DNA of 8,985 nt from Deltaproteobacteria bacterium (GCA_002707085.1 PALY01000018.1:1-8985), one strand, 5' to 3'. Shown: positions 1 to 7,110, counted from the first letter of the stretch. Notes: generated by a model not told the origin, from the letters alone. Made by a program: numbers and translations.

Positions 1-573
1 CGGGACTTGGCGATGCGAAATGGGGTCACGGTGGTGCCGGATGCATCGACTCGATTGTTGCTGAACATGTGCCGTGTGGATGTGCGTACCGAGGTTGATC
101 TTTCTCAACTGTATCCAGGGATGGGAGCGGGGACTTCGGGAATGCTGGAACACAGAGAGGAAGCGATACGCGGAAAGGGCACTGCGGTGATGACTGTGGA
201 GATCAGCAATGAGCCAGTGATCATGCTTCATAGTGAGGGTCATAGAGTCCGAGTGGTACGAGAAGATGATCCTAGCAATCTTCAGCGCAGGTCTGTGGTT
301 CACAACAATGTGGTTTCTGACATTGCCGAAGATTTGGCCCAACAATTGGTACCCACCAGTGAGACGATTCGCCGCAGGTGGTATCGCAACGCTGAACCGG
401 GCACGTCCAAAGCGCTTCACAATCAAGCGGTTGATGCGGAGCGGTCAGGGGACTTGGCGGAGGCCTTGCGTTTGGCCAGAGAGGCAGTGAACGCCAATCG
501 AACCCCAGCGAGTGTTGCCTATTTGCGTTCTCTGGAGCAGCGGCAAAGCAAGCAAGTGTTTGTCGAGAACTAA
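1..573 (+). CDS. 5'-truncated protein with TPR-like C-terminus, function unknown
   Basis: The reading frame is open from base 1 to a TAA at 571-573, so the true start lies upstream. The in-frame TTG at 7 and ATG at 13 have no convincing ribosome binding site and sit inside what looks like mid-protein sequence. About 190 residues are visible. The first two thirds are beta-rich and charged. They are followed by a segment reading VSDIAEDLAQQLVPTSETI, then a tryptophan/tyrosine-rich link (RRRWYRN). The final 45 residues form a helical hairpin, ALHNQAVDAERSGDLAEALR plus a second helix, resembling one TPR unit. This layout of a variable domain, a helix ending in QLVP and then a TPR-like pair recalls envelope lipoproteins of the DUF6340/CsgG-like kind. 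The signal peptide that would test this is outside the window. No enzyme motif is visible. It ends 39 bases before the FMN reductase on the same strand. Confidence 0.7.
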   Translation, partial: RDLAMRNGVTVVPDASTRLLLNMCRVDVRTEVDLSQLYPGMGAGTSGMLEHREEAIRGKGTAVMTVEISNEPVIMLHSEGHRVRVVREDDPSNLQRRSVVHNNVVSDIAEDLAQQLVPTSETIRRRWYRNAEPGTSKALHNQAVDAERSGDLAEALRLAREAVNANRTPASVAYLRSLEQRQSKQVFVEN

Positions 574-612
574 TCGCCTGCATCAATTGTGTTTTCGGGA
601 TAGCCGAGCGCC

Positions 613-1155
613 ATGAAAATTGTCACCATTTGCGGTTCGCTGCGTACTGATTCTTCCACACGACGTGCCTTGCTCGTGGCTGCGGCCGCTGCGAAGGATG
701 TCGGGGCCTCGGTGGAGTTCATTCACCTTGGTGATTTCGATTTGTCTTTTTGTGATGGGCGTGAAGATGAATCCACCTATGGTGGAGACACGCAGCGGTT
801 CATCCAGATTATCGGTGGAGCCGATGGTTTGCTTATTGGTACGCCCAACTACCATGGAAGTTTTACGGGTGTGTTGAAGAATGCGCTGGACCTGCTGGGG
901 CCGGATGCCATCCGTGACAAGCTGGTTGGACTGGTAGCGACTGGGCGCGGCGATGCGGGGGCAATGAATACGCTCAACCATCTTCGCCATGTGTGTCGTT
1001 GGATGAATGGTTGGGTCATCCCTGCCGAGGTGAGCATTCCTCGTGCCCAAGAAGCTTTTGATGCATCGGGTACGCCAGTCAGAGAGGATTTGGAAGGGCA
1101 GTTGAAAAACTTGGGTACGGAACTCGTCCGGTATGCGGGTCTGCTGGAACGCTGA
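613..1155 (+). CDS. NADPH-dependent FMN reductase family flavoprotein
   Basis: This 180-residue protein has the flavodoxin-like fold of the NADPH-dependent FMN reductase family (PF03358). The phosphate-binding loop follows the first strand (MKIVTICGSLR, GSLR at 8-11). The second flavin loop is TPNYHGSFTGVLKNALD at 77-93, which is close to the family consensus. The region RDKLVGLVATGRGDAGAMN at 101-119 matches the third flavin-contacting strand and loop. The length is usual for the family. Members reduce FMN, quinones, azo compounds or metals with NAD(P)H in the cytoplasm, and the natural substrate here cannot be read. The ATG at 613 opens directly on the first beta strand, so the start is well supported by homology. 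The ribosome binding site is weak. It converges with the PFK gene, stop to stop, across 12 bases. Confidence 0.88.
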   Translation: MKIVTICGSLRTDSSTRRALLVAAAAAKDVGASVEFIHLGDFDLSFCDGREDESTYGGDTQRFIQIIGGADGLLIGTPNYHGSFTGVLKNALDLLGPDAIRDKLVGLVATGRGDAGAMNTLNHLRHVCRWMNGWVIPAEVSIPRAQEAFDASGTPVREDLEGQLKNLGTELVRYAGLLER

Positions 1156-1167
1156 GCCTGCGTCGTT

Positions 1168-2253
1168 TTATCCGCCGAACTCGATCCCTACAGAGCGGGC
1201 AACTGCCAGCAATGGGTGGTTTTCTTCTACGGTGCGGTACTCTGCTACCGCATCCCGAATCGGAACCGAAGTGACTTTCCCTTTGTTTAGGCGGACCATA
1301 TCGCCCCATTGCCCAGCGTTGATGAGTTCTACAGCACGGACACCGAATTCGGTTGCGAGGACCCGGTCGAATGCGACAGGCCCGCCTCCACGTTGAAGGT
1401 GTCCTAAAACAGTTGTCCGTACATCGACGTCCACACGTTCAGTCAGGAGTTTGGCAAGGGTGTGAGCGGCACTCGCGGTATGAAGTGTACCGATTCCATG
1501 GGGCACTTCTGAGGGCAGCGTGTTGCCATCTTTTGGTGCAGCACCCTCTGCAACCACAATGATTGTAAAGTGTCGCCCACGCATTCTCCGTTCCTTAATT
1601 TTGGCTGCAAAACGGTCTGCATCGTAGGGGATTTCGGGAATCACGATACAGTCTGCCCCCCCAGCCACCCCAGCCCAAAGGGCGATCCATCCAGCATCTC
1701 GCCCCATGACCTCCAGCAGCATGACTCGGTCGTGAGATTCCGCTGTGGTGTGAAGTCTATCCAGAGCGTCTGTGGCGGTTTCTACAGCAGAAATGAAACC
1801 GAAGGTAAGGTCGGTGGCACTGAGGTCATTGTCGATGGTTTTGGGAACACCCACTACGGGAATCCCGTGTGTGTCCATGAGTCGAAGACCAATGGCTTGG
1901 GTTCCATCTCCACCAATGACAATGAGGCCTTCCAGCCCTTCAGCACGAATCGCAGCGGCAAGTTCTCCAGAGCGATCGGTATGACCACCAGAACCGTCTG
2001 GCATCGCAAACGGATCCCCTTTGTTGGTGGTCCCCAAGATGGTACCGCCACGGTGGAGCAACCCTTGGCAACTTCGAGGAGTAAGGTCATGAAGTCGCCG
2101 GGGTGCATCCAACATTCCGTTGAAAGAGTCTTCGATGCCGATGACTTGCCAATGAAGCTTGCCGACTGCATATTTTACGACTGCACGGATGACTGCGTTC
2201 AGTCCCGGAGCGTCTCCTCCACCAGTAAGAATTCCAATTCGATGCGTGGCCAT
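1168..2253 (-). CDS. pfkA: 6-phosphofructokinase, group III type (probably ATP-dependent)
   Basis: This cytoplasmic 361-residue enzyme phosphorylates fructose 6-phosphate to fructose 1,6-bisphosphate in glycolysis. Visible motifs are the phosphate-binding loop GGGDAPGLN at 11-19, IGGDGT at 113-118, the catalytic PKTIDND at 137-143 with base D141, MGRDAGW at 183-189, EGA at 236-238 and LGHLQRGG at 283-290. The residue after GGD is Gly117, which in characterised enzymes favours ATP, whereas Asp there marks PPi-dependent enzymes. Lys138 replaces the Gly of E. coli PfkA. The Gly/Lys pair is the signature of group III PFKs such as the ATP-using Streptomyces enzyme. I chose the ATG at 2253 because it starts directly on the first conserved strand. 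A longer frame beginning at 2331 would overlap the upstream radical SAM gene and adds a non-conserved tail. A purine-rich GGAAA lies 10 bases upstream. It lies 57 bases downstream of the radical SAM gene and may share its transcript. Confidence 0.93.
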   Translation of the reverse strand: MATHRIGILTGGGDAPGLNAVIRAVVKYAVGKLHWQVIGIEDSFNGMLDAPRRLHDLTPRSCQGLLHRGGTILGTTNKGDPFAMPDGSGGHTDRSGELAAAIRAEGLEGLIVIGGDGTQAIGLRLMDTHGIPVVGVPKTIDNDLSATDLTFGFISAVETATDALDRLHTTAESHDRVMLLEVMGRDAGWIALWAGVAGGADCIVIPEIPYDADRFAAKIKERRMRGRHFTIIVVAEGAAPKDGNTLPSEVPHGIGTLHTASAAHTLAKLLTERVDVDVRTTVLGHLQRGGGPVAFDRVLATEFGVRAVELINAGQWGDMVRLNKGKVTSVPIRDAVAEYRTVEENHPLLAVARSVGIEFGG

Positions 2254-2311
2254 AGCGGTATGTTTCCGGTTGAGTATTTGAGTGGAGATTGCCGACTTGT
2301 ACGTGTTTTTT

Positions 2312-3772
2312 CTACGTCCGTATCTTAGCAAAATCCTTCATATGTCCCCAGACTGCTTTCGCCCCTCGTGCAGCGTAATCCAAGTCTTCTATGGAACGCA
2401 TGTGCTTGAGTTGGTGCATAAGAAAACGAGGGTGCATGTACAGTTTGTAGAATTGACCTGCCATTTGAACGACTTCTTCTTCATTCATATCGGTGAGAAC
2501 ACAGGCTGGTTCGGTCATGTCATAGCGCTCGTAATCATGAGCATCGAAACGAATCCAACCATTTTGTTGGCATAGGTCAAACAAGGGTGTGCCCGGGTAA
2601 GGCATGACGACGGTTGCTTGCAGCATGTGCGCATAGCCATTTGTCATCAGATACCGAGCCAGTTTCAAGGTTTCGTACGCATCTTCCCTGGTTTCCCAAG
2701 GGTACCCGACCATGAGCGTCAAGTGGGGCTGCAGGCCTGCAGCTGAAGCCATTTTGCACCCTTCAATGATTTGCTCTCGAGTGAGCTTCTTGTCGAGGAT
2801 ATCGATGGTTCGTTCAGAGGCGCTTTCGATGCCGAGGATAAGTTTTCGAAACCCTGCCTTTTTCATCAGATGAACATTCTTCTCGGTGAAGTAGTCAAAG
2901 CGAAAGTTACAGTCGAAGATGATTTTTTCGTTGAGTTTCCGATCGATCATTTCGTTGCATAGGCGTGTGAGCCAATTCCCAGTCGGTAGAGCGCCGGTGT
3001 CATCAAAGATCTCTCGGACACCGTGATGATTGACAAGAAACTCCATTTCGTCGACCAATCTCTTTGGGCTTTGTGTTCGGAATTTTGGGTAGGTCACGGT
3101 CCATGAGCAAAAGGTACATTTACCGTATGGACAGTCTCTACCGGCCATGGTCCACATGAAAGGAAGTCGTTTTTTCCATTTCTCAAAGTAGAGGTTCGCG
3201 TTGGTTAGGTCACGATCGATGAATGGTAAGGCATTGAGGTCACCGAGGTTTTGATAAGGGCCGGTGTCGGACCAGGTGCCGTCTGAATTTCGATACCAAA
3301 TGCCGCCTGCCAAAGCGTCGCCACGCTCCAAGTGGTTGACAAGGTTTTCGGCCAGGAAGTCCCAGTCTCCTCCGGTGAACAGAAAGTCCACCTTTGAGTG
3401 TTCCATGGTTTCTGCGGGGTTTCCGGTGATGTGGTCACCCATGAGAACCGTAATCACACCCGGTAGCTCTTCTCGGATACGGTCGACCATTTTCCAGTGT
3501 TGGCGAACCACTGGACTCTTGGTTTCCATGAGGACCAGCTGGGGCCGGAAACTAGTGAGCATGCTGGTAAATTGCGCCCAGTCTTTCTTTTCGGCAATGG
3601 CATCAAACCACGCCACGGTGTGCCCTTTCTCTTGAAGCAACGTGGCTGCTGATGCGGGGACACAGGGGTACAAATACGAGGGTTCATGAAACCACTGGAA
3701 CTGCCGATTCTGTGTCAGCATGGGGCTACCCTTGCTCGACAGCATGGGTGGATATGTAACGAGAACTCGCAT
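2312..3772 (-). CDS. B12-binding-type radical SAM protein, substrate unknown
   Basis: This 486-residue protein has an N-terminal Rossmann-like region (about 1-150), which starts MRVLVTYPPM and is typical of cobalamin-binding radical SAM enzymes. A radical SAM barrel follows. The cluster motif is GRDCPYGKCTFCSW with Cys214, Cys219 and Cys222. The spacing is CX4CX2C, not the common CX3CX2C. Further signatures of the class are LGIESASE at 313-320, VGYPWET at 355-361 and PYPGTPL at 391-397. The usual GEGE turn at the end of the B12 domain is replaced by TGGDWDF at 133-139, so cobalamin binding is less certain. The last 70 residues form a tail without recognised motifs. The substrate cannot be inferred: no lipid, peptide or antibiotic genes are adjacent. 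The start at 3772 is supported by AAGGAA seven bases upstream and by alignment to the first strand. An upstream in-frame start at 3820 lacks support. Confidence 0.88.
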   Translation of the reverse strand: MRVLVTYPPMLSSKGSPMLTQNRQFQWFHEPSYLYPCVPASAATLLQEKGHTVAWFDAIAEKKDWAQFTSMLTSFRPQLVLMETKSPVVRQHWKMVDRIREELPGVITVLMGDHITGNPAETMEHSKVDFLFTGGDWDFLAENLVNHLERGDALAGGIWYRNSDGTWSDTGPYQNLGDLNALPFIDRDLTNANLYFEKWKKRLPFMWTMAGRDCPYGKCTFCSWTVTYPKFRTQSPKRLVDEMEFLVNHHGVREIFDDTGALPTGNWLTRLCNEMIDRKLNEKIIFDCNFRFDYFTEKNVHLMKKAGFRKLILGIESASERTIDILDKKLTREQIIEGCKMASAAGLQPHLTLMVGYPWETREDAYETLKLARYLMTNGYAHMLQATVVMPYPGTPLFDLCQQNGWIRFDAHDYERYDMTEPACVLTDMNEEEVVQMAGQFYKLYMHPRFLMHQLKHMRSIEDLDYAARGAKAVWGHMKDFAKIRT

Positions 3773-3778
3773 GAAACA

Positions 3779-3784
3779 TTCCTT
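3779..3784 (-). promoter_or_regulatory. Ribosome binding site of the radical SAM gene
   Basis: Read on the minus strand, AAGGAA lies six bases before the ATG at 3772. It selects that ATG over the in-frame start at 3820. Confidence 0.7.
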
Positions 3785-3791
3785 AGTACTG

Positions 3792-3820
3792 AATTTGGCA
3801 TCCCGCTCCCGCTGCGTCAA
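3792..3820 (-). promoter_or_regulatory. Candidate sigma-70-type promoter for the radical SAM gene
   Basis: On the minus strand, TTGACG (3820-3815, five of six matches to the -35 consensus) is followed after exactly 17 bases by CAAATT (3797-3792, three of six matches to the -10 consensus). Transcription would begin near 3785, giving a very short leader that starts at the ribosome binding site. The -35 match is good. The -10 match is poor and the leader is unusually short, so this is tentative. Confidence 0.3.
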
Positions 3821-3865
3821 CCATTGTGGCAGTCTTGGTCCATCGGAATAAGCCTGGGTTGTGTT

Positions 3866-3870
3866 GGAGG
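3866..3870 (+). promoter_or_regulatory. Ribosome binding site of the folB-like gene
   Basis: GGAGG stands six bases before the GTG at 3877. It decides the start: the frame is open upstream to a GTG at 3826, but that one has no such site, and the extra 17 residues are not part of the FolB fold. Confidence 0.8.
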
Positions 3871-3876
3871 TGGGCT

Positions 3877-4248
3877 GTGGCCGATCGAGTCAGTGGACAT
3901 GGACTGCGCTATCAGTGTCGTGTTGGTTTCAATGTCGAGGAACGCAAGTTGCCACAAACAGTCTGCATCGATTTTGATGCCAGAACCGATTGGCAGGAGT
4001 CTGCTCGCGCAGACCAGCCAATCAATATGGTGGATTATGCAAAAGTTGACCAAGCCATTTCAGAACATCTGACGAGTAGGGAATGGCGTTTGATTGAGGC
4101 GATTGCGGAAAGTGTTGCCCGGATCATTTGTGTGGACTTTCCGGTAGACCAAGTTCGGGTAACAGTCACCAAGTATCCGGTGGATATGCCACATTGTGAT
4201 GGAGTGAGCGTGAGCTGCAGTCGTACACCAGCGGACTTCATTGACTGA
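3877..4248 (+). CDS. folB: Dihydroneopterin aldolase (FolB) family protein
   Basis: From the GTG at 3877 the product has 123 residues, the usual FolB length. FolB cleaves 7,8-dihydroneopterin to 6-hydroxymethyl-7,8-dihydropterin and glycolaldehyde in folate synthesis, acting as a ring-shaped oligomer in the cytoplasm. The sequence opens with the family strand MADRVSGHGLRYQCRVGF. It keeps the residues known to matter in the Staphylococcus enzyme: Glu22 (in GFNVEERKLPQ), Tyr54 (in NMVDYAKV), Glu74 (in RLIEAIAE) and a lysine at 99 (in VRVTVTKYP). The C-terminal stretch after TKYPVDMPH is somewhat divergent. The stop overlaps the next start by one base (TGATG), so the RibD_C-type reductase is probably translationally coupled. 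The family also includes dihydroneopterin triphosphate epimerases (FolX), so the exact substrate is inferred. Confidence 0.85.
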   Translation: MADRVSGHGLRYQCRVGFNVEERKLPQTVCIDFDARTDWQESARADQPINMVDYAKVDQAISEHLTSREWRLIEAIAESVARIICVDFPVDQVRVTVTKYPVDMPHCDGVSVSCSRTPADFID

Positions 4249-4883
4249 TGTGGGTTTTTTCCAATACAGCGGTCAGTCTTGATGGTCGCATCGGTACCGT
4301 CAATGATGACCACTTTTGTGTAGGTACTGACCAAGACCGCCGCAGGATGGGTCTGTTGAGGGCCAAAGCCGATGCAGTGTTGATTGGCGGTCAGACTTTT
4401 CGTATGGGGCCTCATCCGATTGTTGCGCCTGCCGGTCTACAGGTCATGGGCGCCCAAGACCGTTTGATTAATGCCGTCATGACCCGGAATGGAATTGTTG
4501 ACCACATGGGAGATGACTGGCCGGACGACAGAGTTGATTTGCGAGTATTTGGTCCGTCAAGCTTAGATGTTTCTGCTCATGAAGCGCGTGGAGCTTCTGT
4601 ACATGTGGTGGATGATGCAATCGATGTGCTTGCGGCTTTGCGTGAGTTGGGCTGTGAACGAGTGCTGGTAGAGGGAGGGGGAGATCTTATCTTCAGTTTG
4701 GTCGCTGCAGGGCGGTTGGATACGATTTTTATGACACTTGCCCCCCGAATCATCGGTGGGGTAGGAGCGCCCAGTCTCGCAGATGGTATTGGTTTTTCGC
4801 CGGACAGTATTCAAGATTTCAGGTTGACCGATTGCGAGCAGTTGGGTGATGAATTGTTTCTTCGTTACGATCAAAAAGAATAG
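4248..4883 (+). CDS. Stand-alone RibD C-terminal-type pyrimidine/pterin reductase
   Basis: This 211-residue protein consists only of the RibD C-terminal domain (PF01872), which has a dihydrofolate-reductase-like fold and uses NAD(P)H. Visible motifs are NTAVSLDGRIGT at 6-17, ADAVLIGGQTFR at 41-52, and the nucleotide-binding RVLVEGGGDLIFSLVAAGRL at 138-157, followed by APRIIGG at 165-171. The deaminase half of bifunctional RibD is absent. Stand-alone members include archaeal and fungal riboflavin-pathway reductases (RIB7/ArfC type) and Rv2671 of Mycobacterium tuberculosis, which can act as a dihydrofolate reductase. The one-base overlap with folB favours a role on a pterin or a flavin precursor. 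It could supply reduced folate or reduce a pterin, but the substrate cannot be decided from sequence. The ATG at 4248 sits directly on the first conserved strand. Confidence 0.82.
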   Translation: MWVFSNTAVSLDGRIGTVNDDHFCVGTDQDRRRMGLLRAKADAVLIGGQTFRMGPHPIVAPAGLQVMGAQDRLINAVMTRNGIVDHMGDDWPDDRVDLRVFGPSSLDVSAHEARGASVHVVDDAIDVLAALRELGCERVLVEGGGDLIFSLVAAGRLDTIFMTLAPRIIGGVGAPSLADGIGFSPDSIQDFRLTDCEQLGDELFLRYDQKE

Positions 4884-4924
4884 ATTCGCCTCAAGTCCGG
4901 TCTGTTTTGTTCGATACGCGGATC

Positions 4925-6796
4925 ATGAAGACGGACAATCCAATATTAGTGGCACTTCAAGAAGCGAAGACCTCATTTAAGGCGGGCGACAATGAAGCCG
5001 CCCTTCATGCCTGTGAGGCTGTGCTTGAACATGTGCCGAATCATCCTTTGGCGCATCTGATGGCCGGTTTGTTGCAACAACAAGCAGGCAAGCCAAGTGA
5101 AGCGATTCGACACTTACGTTTTGCGATTGCGCACGATCCGAATGACATGGAAACGAGAGATGCTCTGTCCATGTGTTTGCTGGAGGTGGGCCGATATGCT
5201 GAAGCGTTACCCCACATCCGGCAGGTGGTTGCTGCTCAACCGGAAAATGCAAACGCGCGCTATAATTTAGGGCGATGCTTGCTTGACCTTCGAAATTTCT
5301 CGGAAGCTGAGCGCGTCTATACGGAACATGTTGCCAAGAACCCAGGCGATGCCGAAGCGTTTAATCATTTGGGTCTGGCGCGATTGGCGAAGGGTGATTC
5401 AGCGGAAGCGGAGAAATGTTTTAGAACAGCCATTCGTTTGAATTCCCAAGACTCATTGTTTCATGTGAACTTGGCTCAGGCGTTGGCGCACCGTGGACAG
5501 AACTTAGAGGCTACCGAGTGTTTTCGGATTGCCATTAAACTTGATCCCAGTTCCGCGATTCTGCGAGCTCATCATGGTTGGTTCTTGATCGATCAAGGGC
5601 ATGTGGCCAAAGCGGAAGACCGGTTCCGTGAAGCCCTTCAGCGGGATCCGGAACACCAAGGTGCATCTGCTGGATTGGCCATCGCTCTCGATAGACGGGA
5701 TGAAGTATCTGTCGGTTTACAGATTTTGAGACCCTATGTGTCTGCTGCCCAGGCACACCCTCAAGTGGCAGTAAGCTACGCCGGATTAAGTCGAAGAATT
5801 GGGCGGCCTGAACAGGCACTTCCGGTTGTCCGGCGTGCAATTCGGCCTGGAGTACCCAAGTTGGAAGAAGCAGCCTTGCGTTTTGCTGAGGGCGACTTGC
5901 TTGATGCTGTGGGTGAAGTCGATGCCGCCTTTGATGCATATCAAAAGGCCAACGTCGCTCAAGGTTCAAAATATGACGGTGATGCTCACTCGGCATTTGT
6001 TGATGCCTTGATTGAAGTCTTTACTCCAGAGTTGTTTGAATCTCTTCCCAAGCCCAGTGTTGATTCGTCTGCCAGCCTGATTGTTTGTGGAATGCCACGT
6101 GCGGGTATTTCCTTGGTTGAGCATATCTTGGGTCGCCATCCTGATGTGTATGGCGCGGGCGCCTTGGACGATCTGCCTACGATGGCTGGAGGTTTACGTC
6201 ACTATGTTGGAGGCCAGGGTGCCTATCCAGGCTTGGTGCGATCCTTGGATTCAAATTTGATTGAAAGTTTGGCCTCAGCGCGGATGGAGAGTCTTCGTCG
6301 AACTTCTGATGCCAACATCATTATTGACAGGCAGCCACACAATTTCTTGCACTTGGGTTTGGCTGCGATCATTTCCCCCAATGCTCGCGTGATTCATTGC
6401 GATCGTGATCCGATCGATACATGCCTCAGTTGTTACTTCAACCACATGGGTGGACCAAGCTTTGCTTTTAGTACCAAGCTTGACTCTCTCTCCAAATTTT
6501 ATCGTGAATATAGAAGGCTCATGGACCATTGGTCGAAGGTCTTGCCGATGCAGGTACTCCACGTTCGATACGAAGAACTTGTGGCAGATGTTGAAACCCA
6601 ATGCCGTCGTATGTTTGATTTCATGGGTCAACCCTGGGACAAAACCGTGTTGGAGTTCACATCTGCGGAAGCCATCGGACATGAGTTCGCCTATGAGGAA
6701 GCAAGGCAACCTATTTTTAGCAGTAGCGTGGGCCGTGCAGAGCGCTACAGGCACCGATTGGGTCCTTTGGTCACCCTAGAACAGCTTCGCCACTAA
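4925..6796 (+). CDS. TPR-repeat sulfotransferase fusion protein
   Basis: The first 350 residues or so form a run of about nine TPR-like helical pairs, with A/G-x3-A-x-x-x-Y/F spacing and repeated DP or NP turns (for example near 71, 139, 207 and 241). From about 384 to 623 there is a sulfotransferase domain (PF13469-like). The 5'-phosphosulfate loop is GMPRAGISLVEHILGRHPDV at 389-408. DRQPHNFLHLG at 468-478 stands where the family has D-K-x-P. The 3'-phosphate region is RVIHCDRDPIDTCLSCYFNH at 488-507. RYEELV at 548-553 and RQPIFSSSVG at 594-603 complete the signature. The family moves sulfate from PAPS to tyrosines, sugars or lipids. No signal peptide or membrane segment is visible, so it should be cytosolic. 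The donor loop has Ala and Ile where Ser and Thr are usual. I prefer ATG 4925 over TTG 4907, although both have weak ribosome binding sites. The gap to the RibD_C gene is 41 bases. Confidence 0.87.
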   Translation: MKTDNPILVALQEAKTSFKAGDNEAALHACEAVLEHVPNHPLAHLMAGLLQQQAGKPSEAIRHLRFAIAHDPNDMETRDALSMCLLEVGRYAEALPHIRQVVAAQPENANARYNLGRCLLDLRNFSEAERVYTEHVAKNPGDAEAFNHLGLARLAKGDSAEAEKCFRTAIRLNSQDSLFHVNLAQALAHRGQNLEATECFRIAIKLDPSSAILRAHHGWFLIDQGHVAKAEDRFREALQRDPEHQGASAGLAIALDRRDEVSVGLQILRPYVSAAQAHPQVAVSYAGLSRRIGRPEQALPVVRRAIRPGVPKLEEAALRFAEGDLLDAVGEVDAAFDAYQKANVAQGSKYDGDAHSAFVDALIEVFTPELFESLPKPSVDSSASLIVCGMPRAGISLVEHILGRHPDVYGAGALDDLPTMAGGLRHYVGGQGAYPGLVRSLDSNLIESLASARMESLRRTSDANIIIDRQPHNFLHLGLAAIISPNARVIHCDRDPIDTCLSCYFNHMGGPSFAFSTKLDSLSKFYREYRRLMDHWSKVLPMQVLHVRYEELVADVETQCRRMFDFMGQPWDKTVLEFTSAEAIGHEFAYEEARQPIFSSSVGRAERYRHRLGPLVTLEQLRH

Positions 6797-6844
6797 GGAG
6801 TAATGGTCAGGTCGAGTCGATTCGGATATCTCCGTTGAGCAGTC

Positions 6845-6851
6845 AAAGGAG
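6845..6851 (+). promoter_or_regulatory. Strong ribosome binding site of the 82-residue protein
   Basis: AAAGGAG lies six bases ahead of the ATG at 6858 and is the best Shine-Dalgarno match in the window. It supports the short frame that follows as a real, well translated gene. Confidence 0.8.
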
Positions 6852-6857
6852 AAAGAT

Positions 6858-7106
6858 ATGCCCGGACAGACAGAGTGGACCAAAGATCTTCCTACTCGTA
6901 ACTCTCGTGTAAACATCGAGGGTGACGGAGTGTTGGTTGCAAGTACTTGTGGGCCAGGAGGCGCTGAAGTGGGTGCTGTGGTCAGCCACCAAGAATTTCT
7001 TGATGGTAAATACCAGGATGTGATTCGAAAGGTGTTCGGTCAGGATGTTCTCGACCAAATGTTGGTCGGTTGCAAGGAAATCATCGAGTCTAGGCAGGCT
7101 ACCTGA
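6858..7106 (+). CDS. Small protein of unknown function upstream of miaE
   Basis: I do not recognise this 82-residue product. It begins MPGQTEWTKDLPTRNSRVNI, has no signal peptide or membrane segment, and contains a small-residue turn STCGPGGAEVG at 29-39 with one cysteine (Cys31). A likely helical C-terminal half, about 46-78, carries a second cysteine (Cys72) in VGCKEII. The composition is acidic to neutral and soluble. A near-ideal ribosome binding site, and a stop only four bases before the MiaE start, support it as a genuine gene. MiaE has a poor ribosome binding site of its own, so its translation may depend on ribosomes finishing this frame. The placement hints at a partner or regulator of MiaE, but no function can be assigned. 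The overlapping frame from 7045 belongs to the MiaE reading frame. Confidence 0.72.
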   Translation: MPGQTEWTKDLPTRNSRVNIEGDGVLVASTCGPGGAEVGAVVSHQEFLDGKYQDVIRKVFGQDVLDQMLVGCKEIIESRQAT

Positions 7107-7110
7107 AATC

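Noticed and set aside
583..1050. Minus-strand open frame (155 codons) opposite the FMN reductase
   Set aside because: Antisense shadow of a clearly recognised flavoprotein, with no plausible ribosome binding site or domain.
1149..1170. Possible terminator between the convergent FMN reductase and PFK genes
   Set aside because: The only stem is four pairs (ACGC with GCGT) around a seven-base loop, followed by GTTTTA. Too weak to call.
1570..2328. Long plus-strand open frame (252 codons) opposite the phosphofructokinase gene
   Set aside because: It lies entirely antisense to a gene with every PFK motif. Its translation has no family resemblance and a composition typical of a shadow frame.
3826..3876. 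N-terminal extension of FolB from the GTG at 3826
   Set aside because: The 17 extra residues are not in the FolB fold, and the GTG at 3877 has GGAGG six bases upstream.
6803..6838. Twelve-codon frame (ATG to TGA) right after the sulfotransferase stop, preceded by AAGGAG
   Set aside because: The Shine-Dalgarno-like bases are only two bases from the ATG, too close for efficient starts. The peptide MVRSSRFGYLR has no attenuation-type codon run. Probably chance.
7045..7110. N-terminal extension of MiaE from the ATG at 7045
   Set aside because: It would overlap the upstream small gene by 62 bases and add an unrelated serine/arginine-rich leader. The GTG at 7111 fits the family N-terminus.
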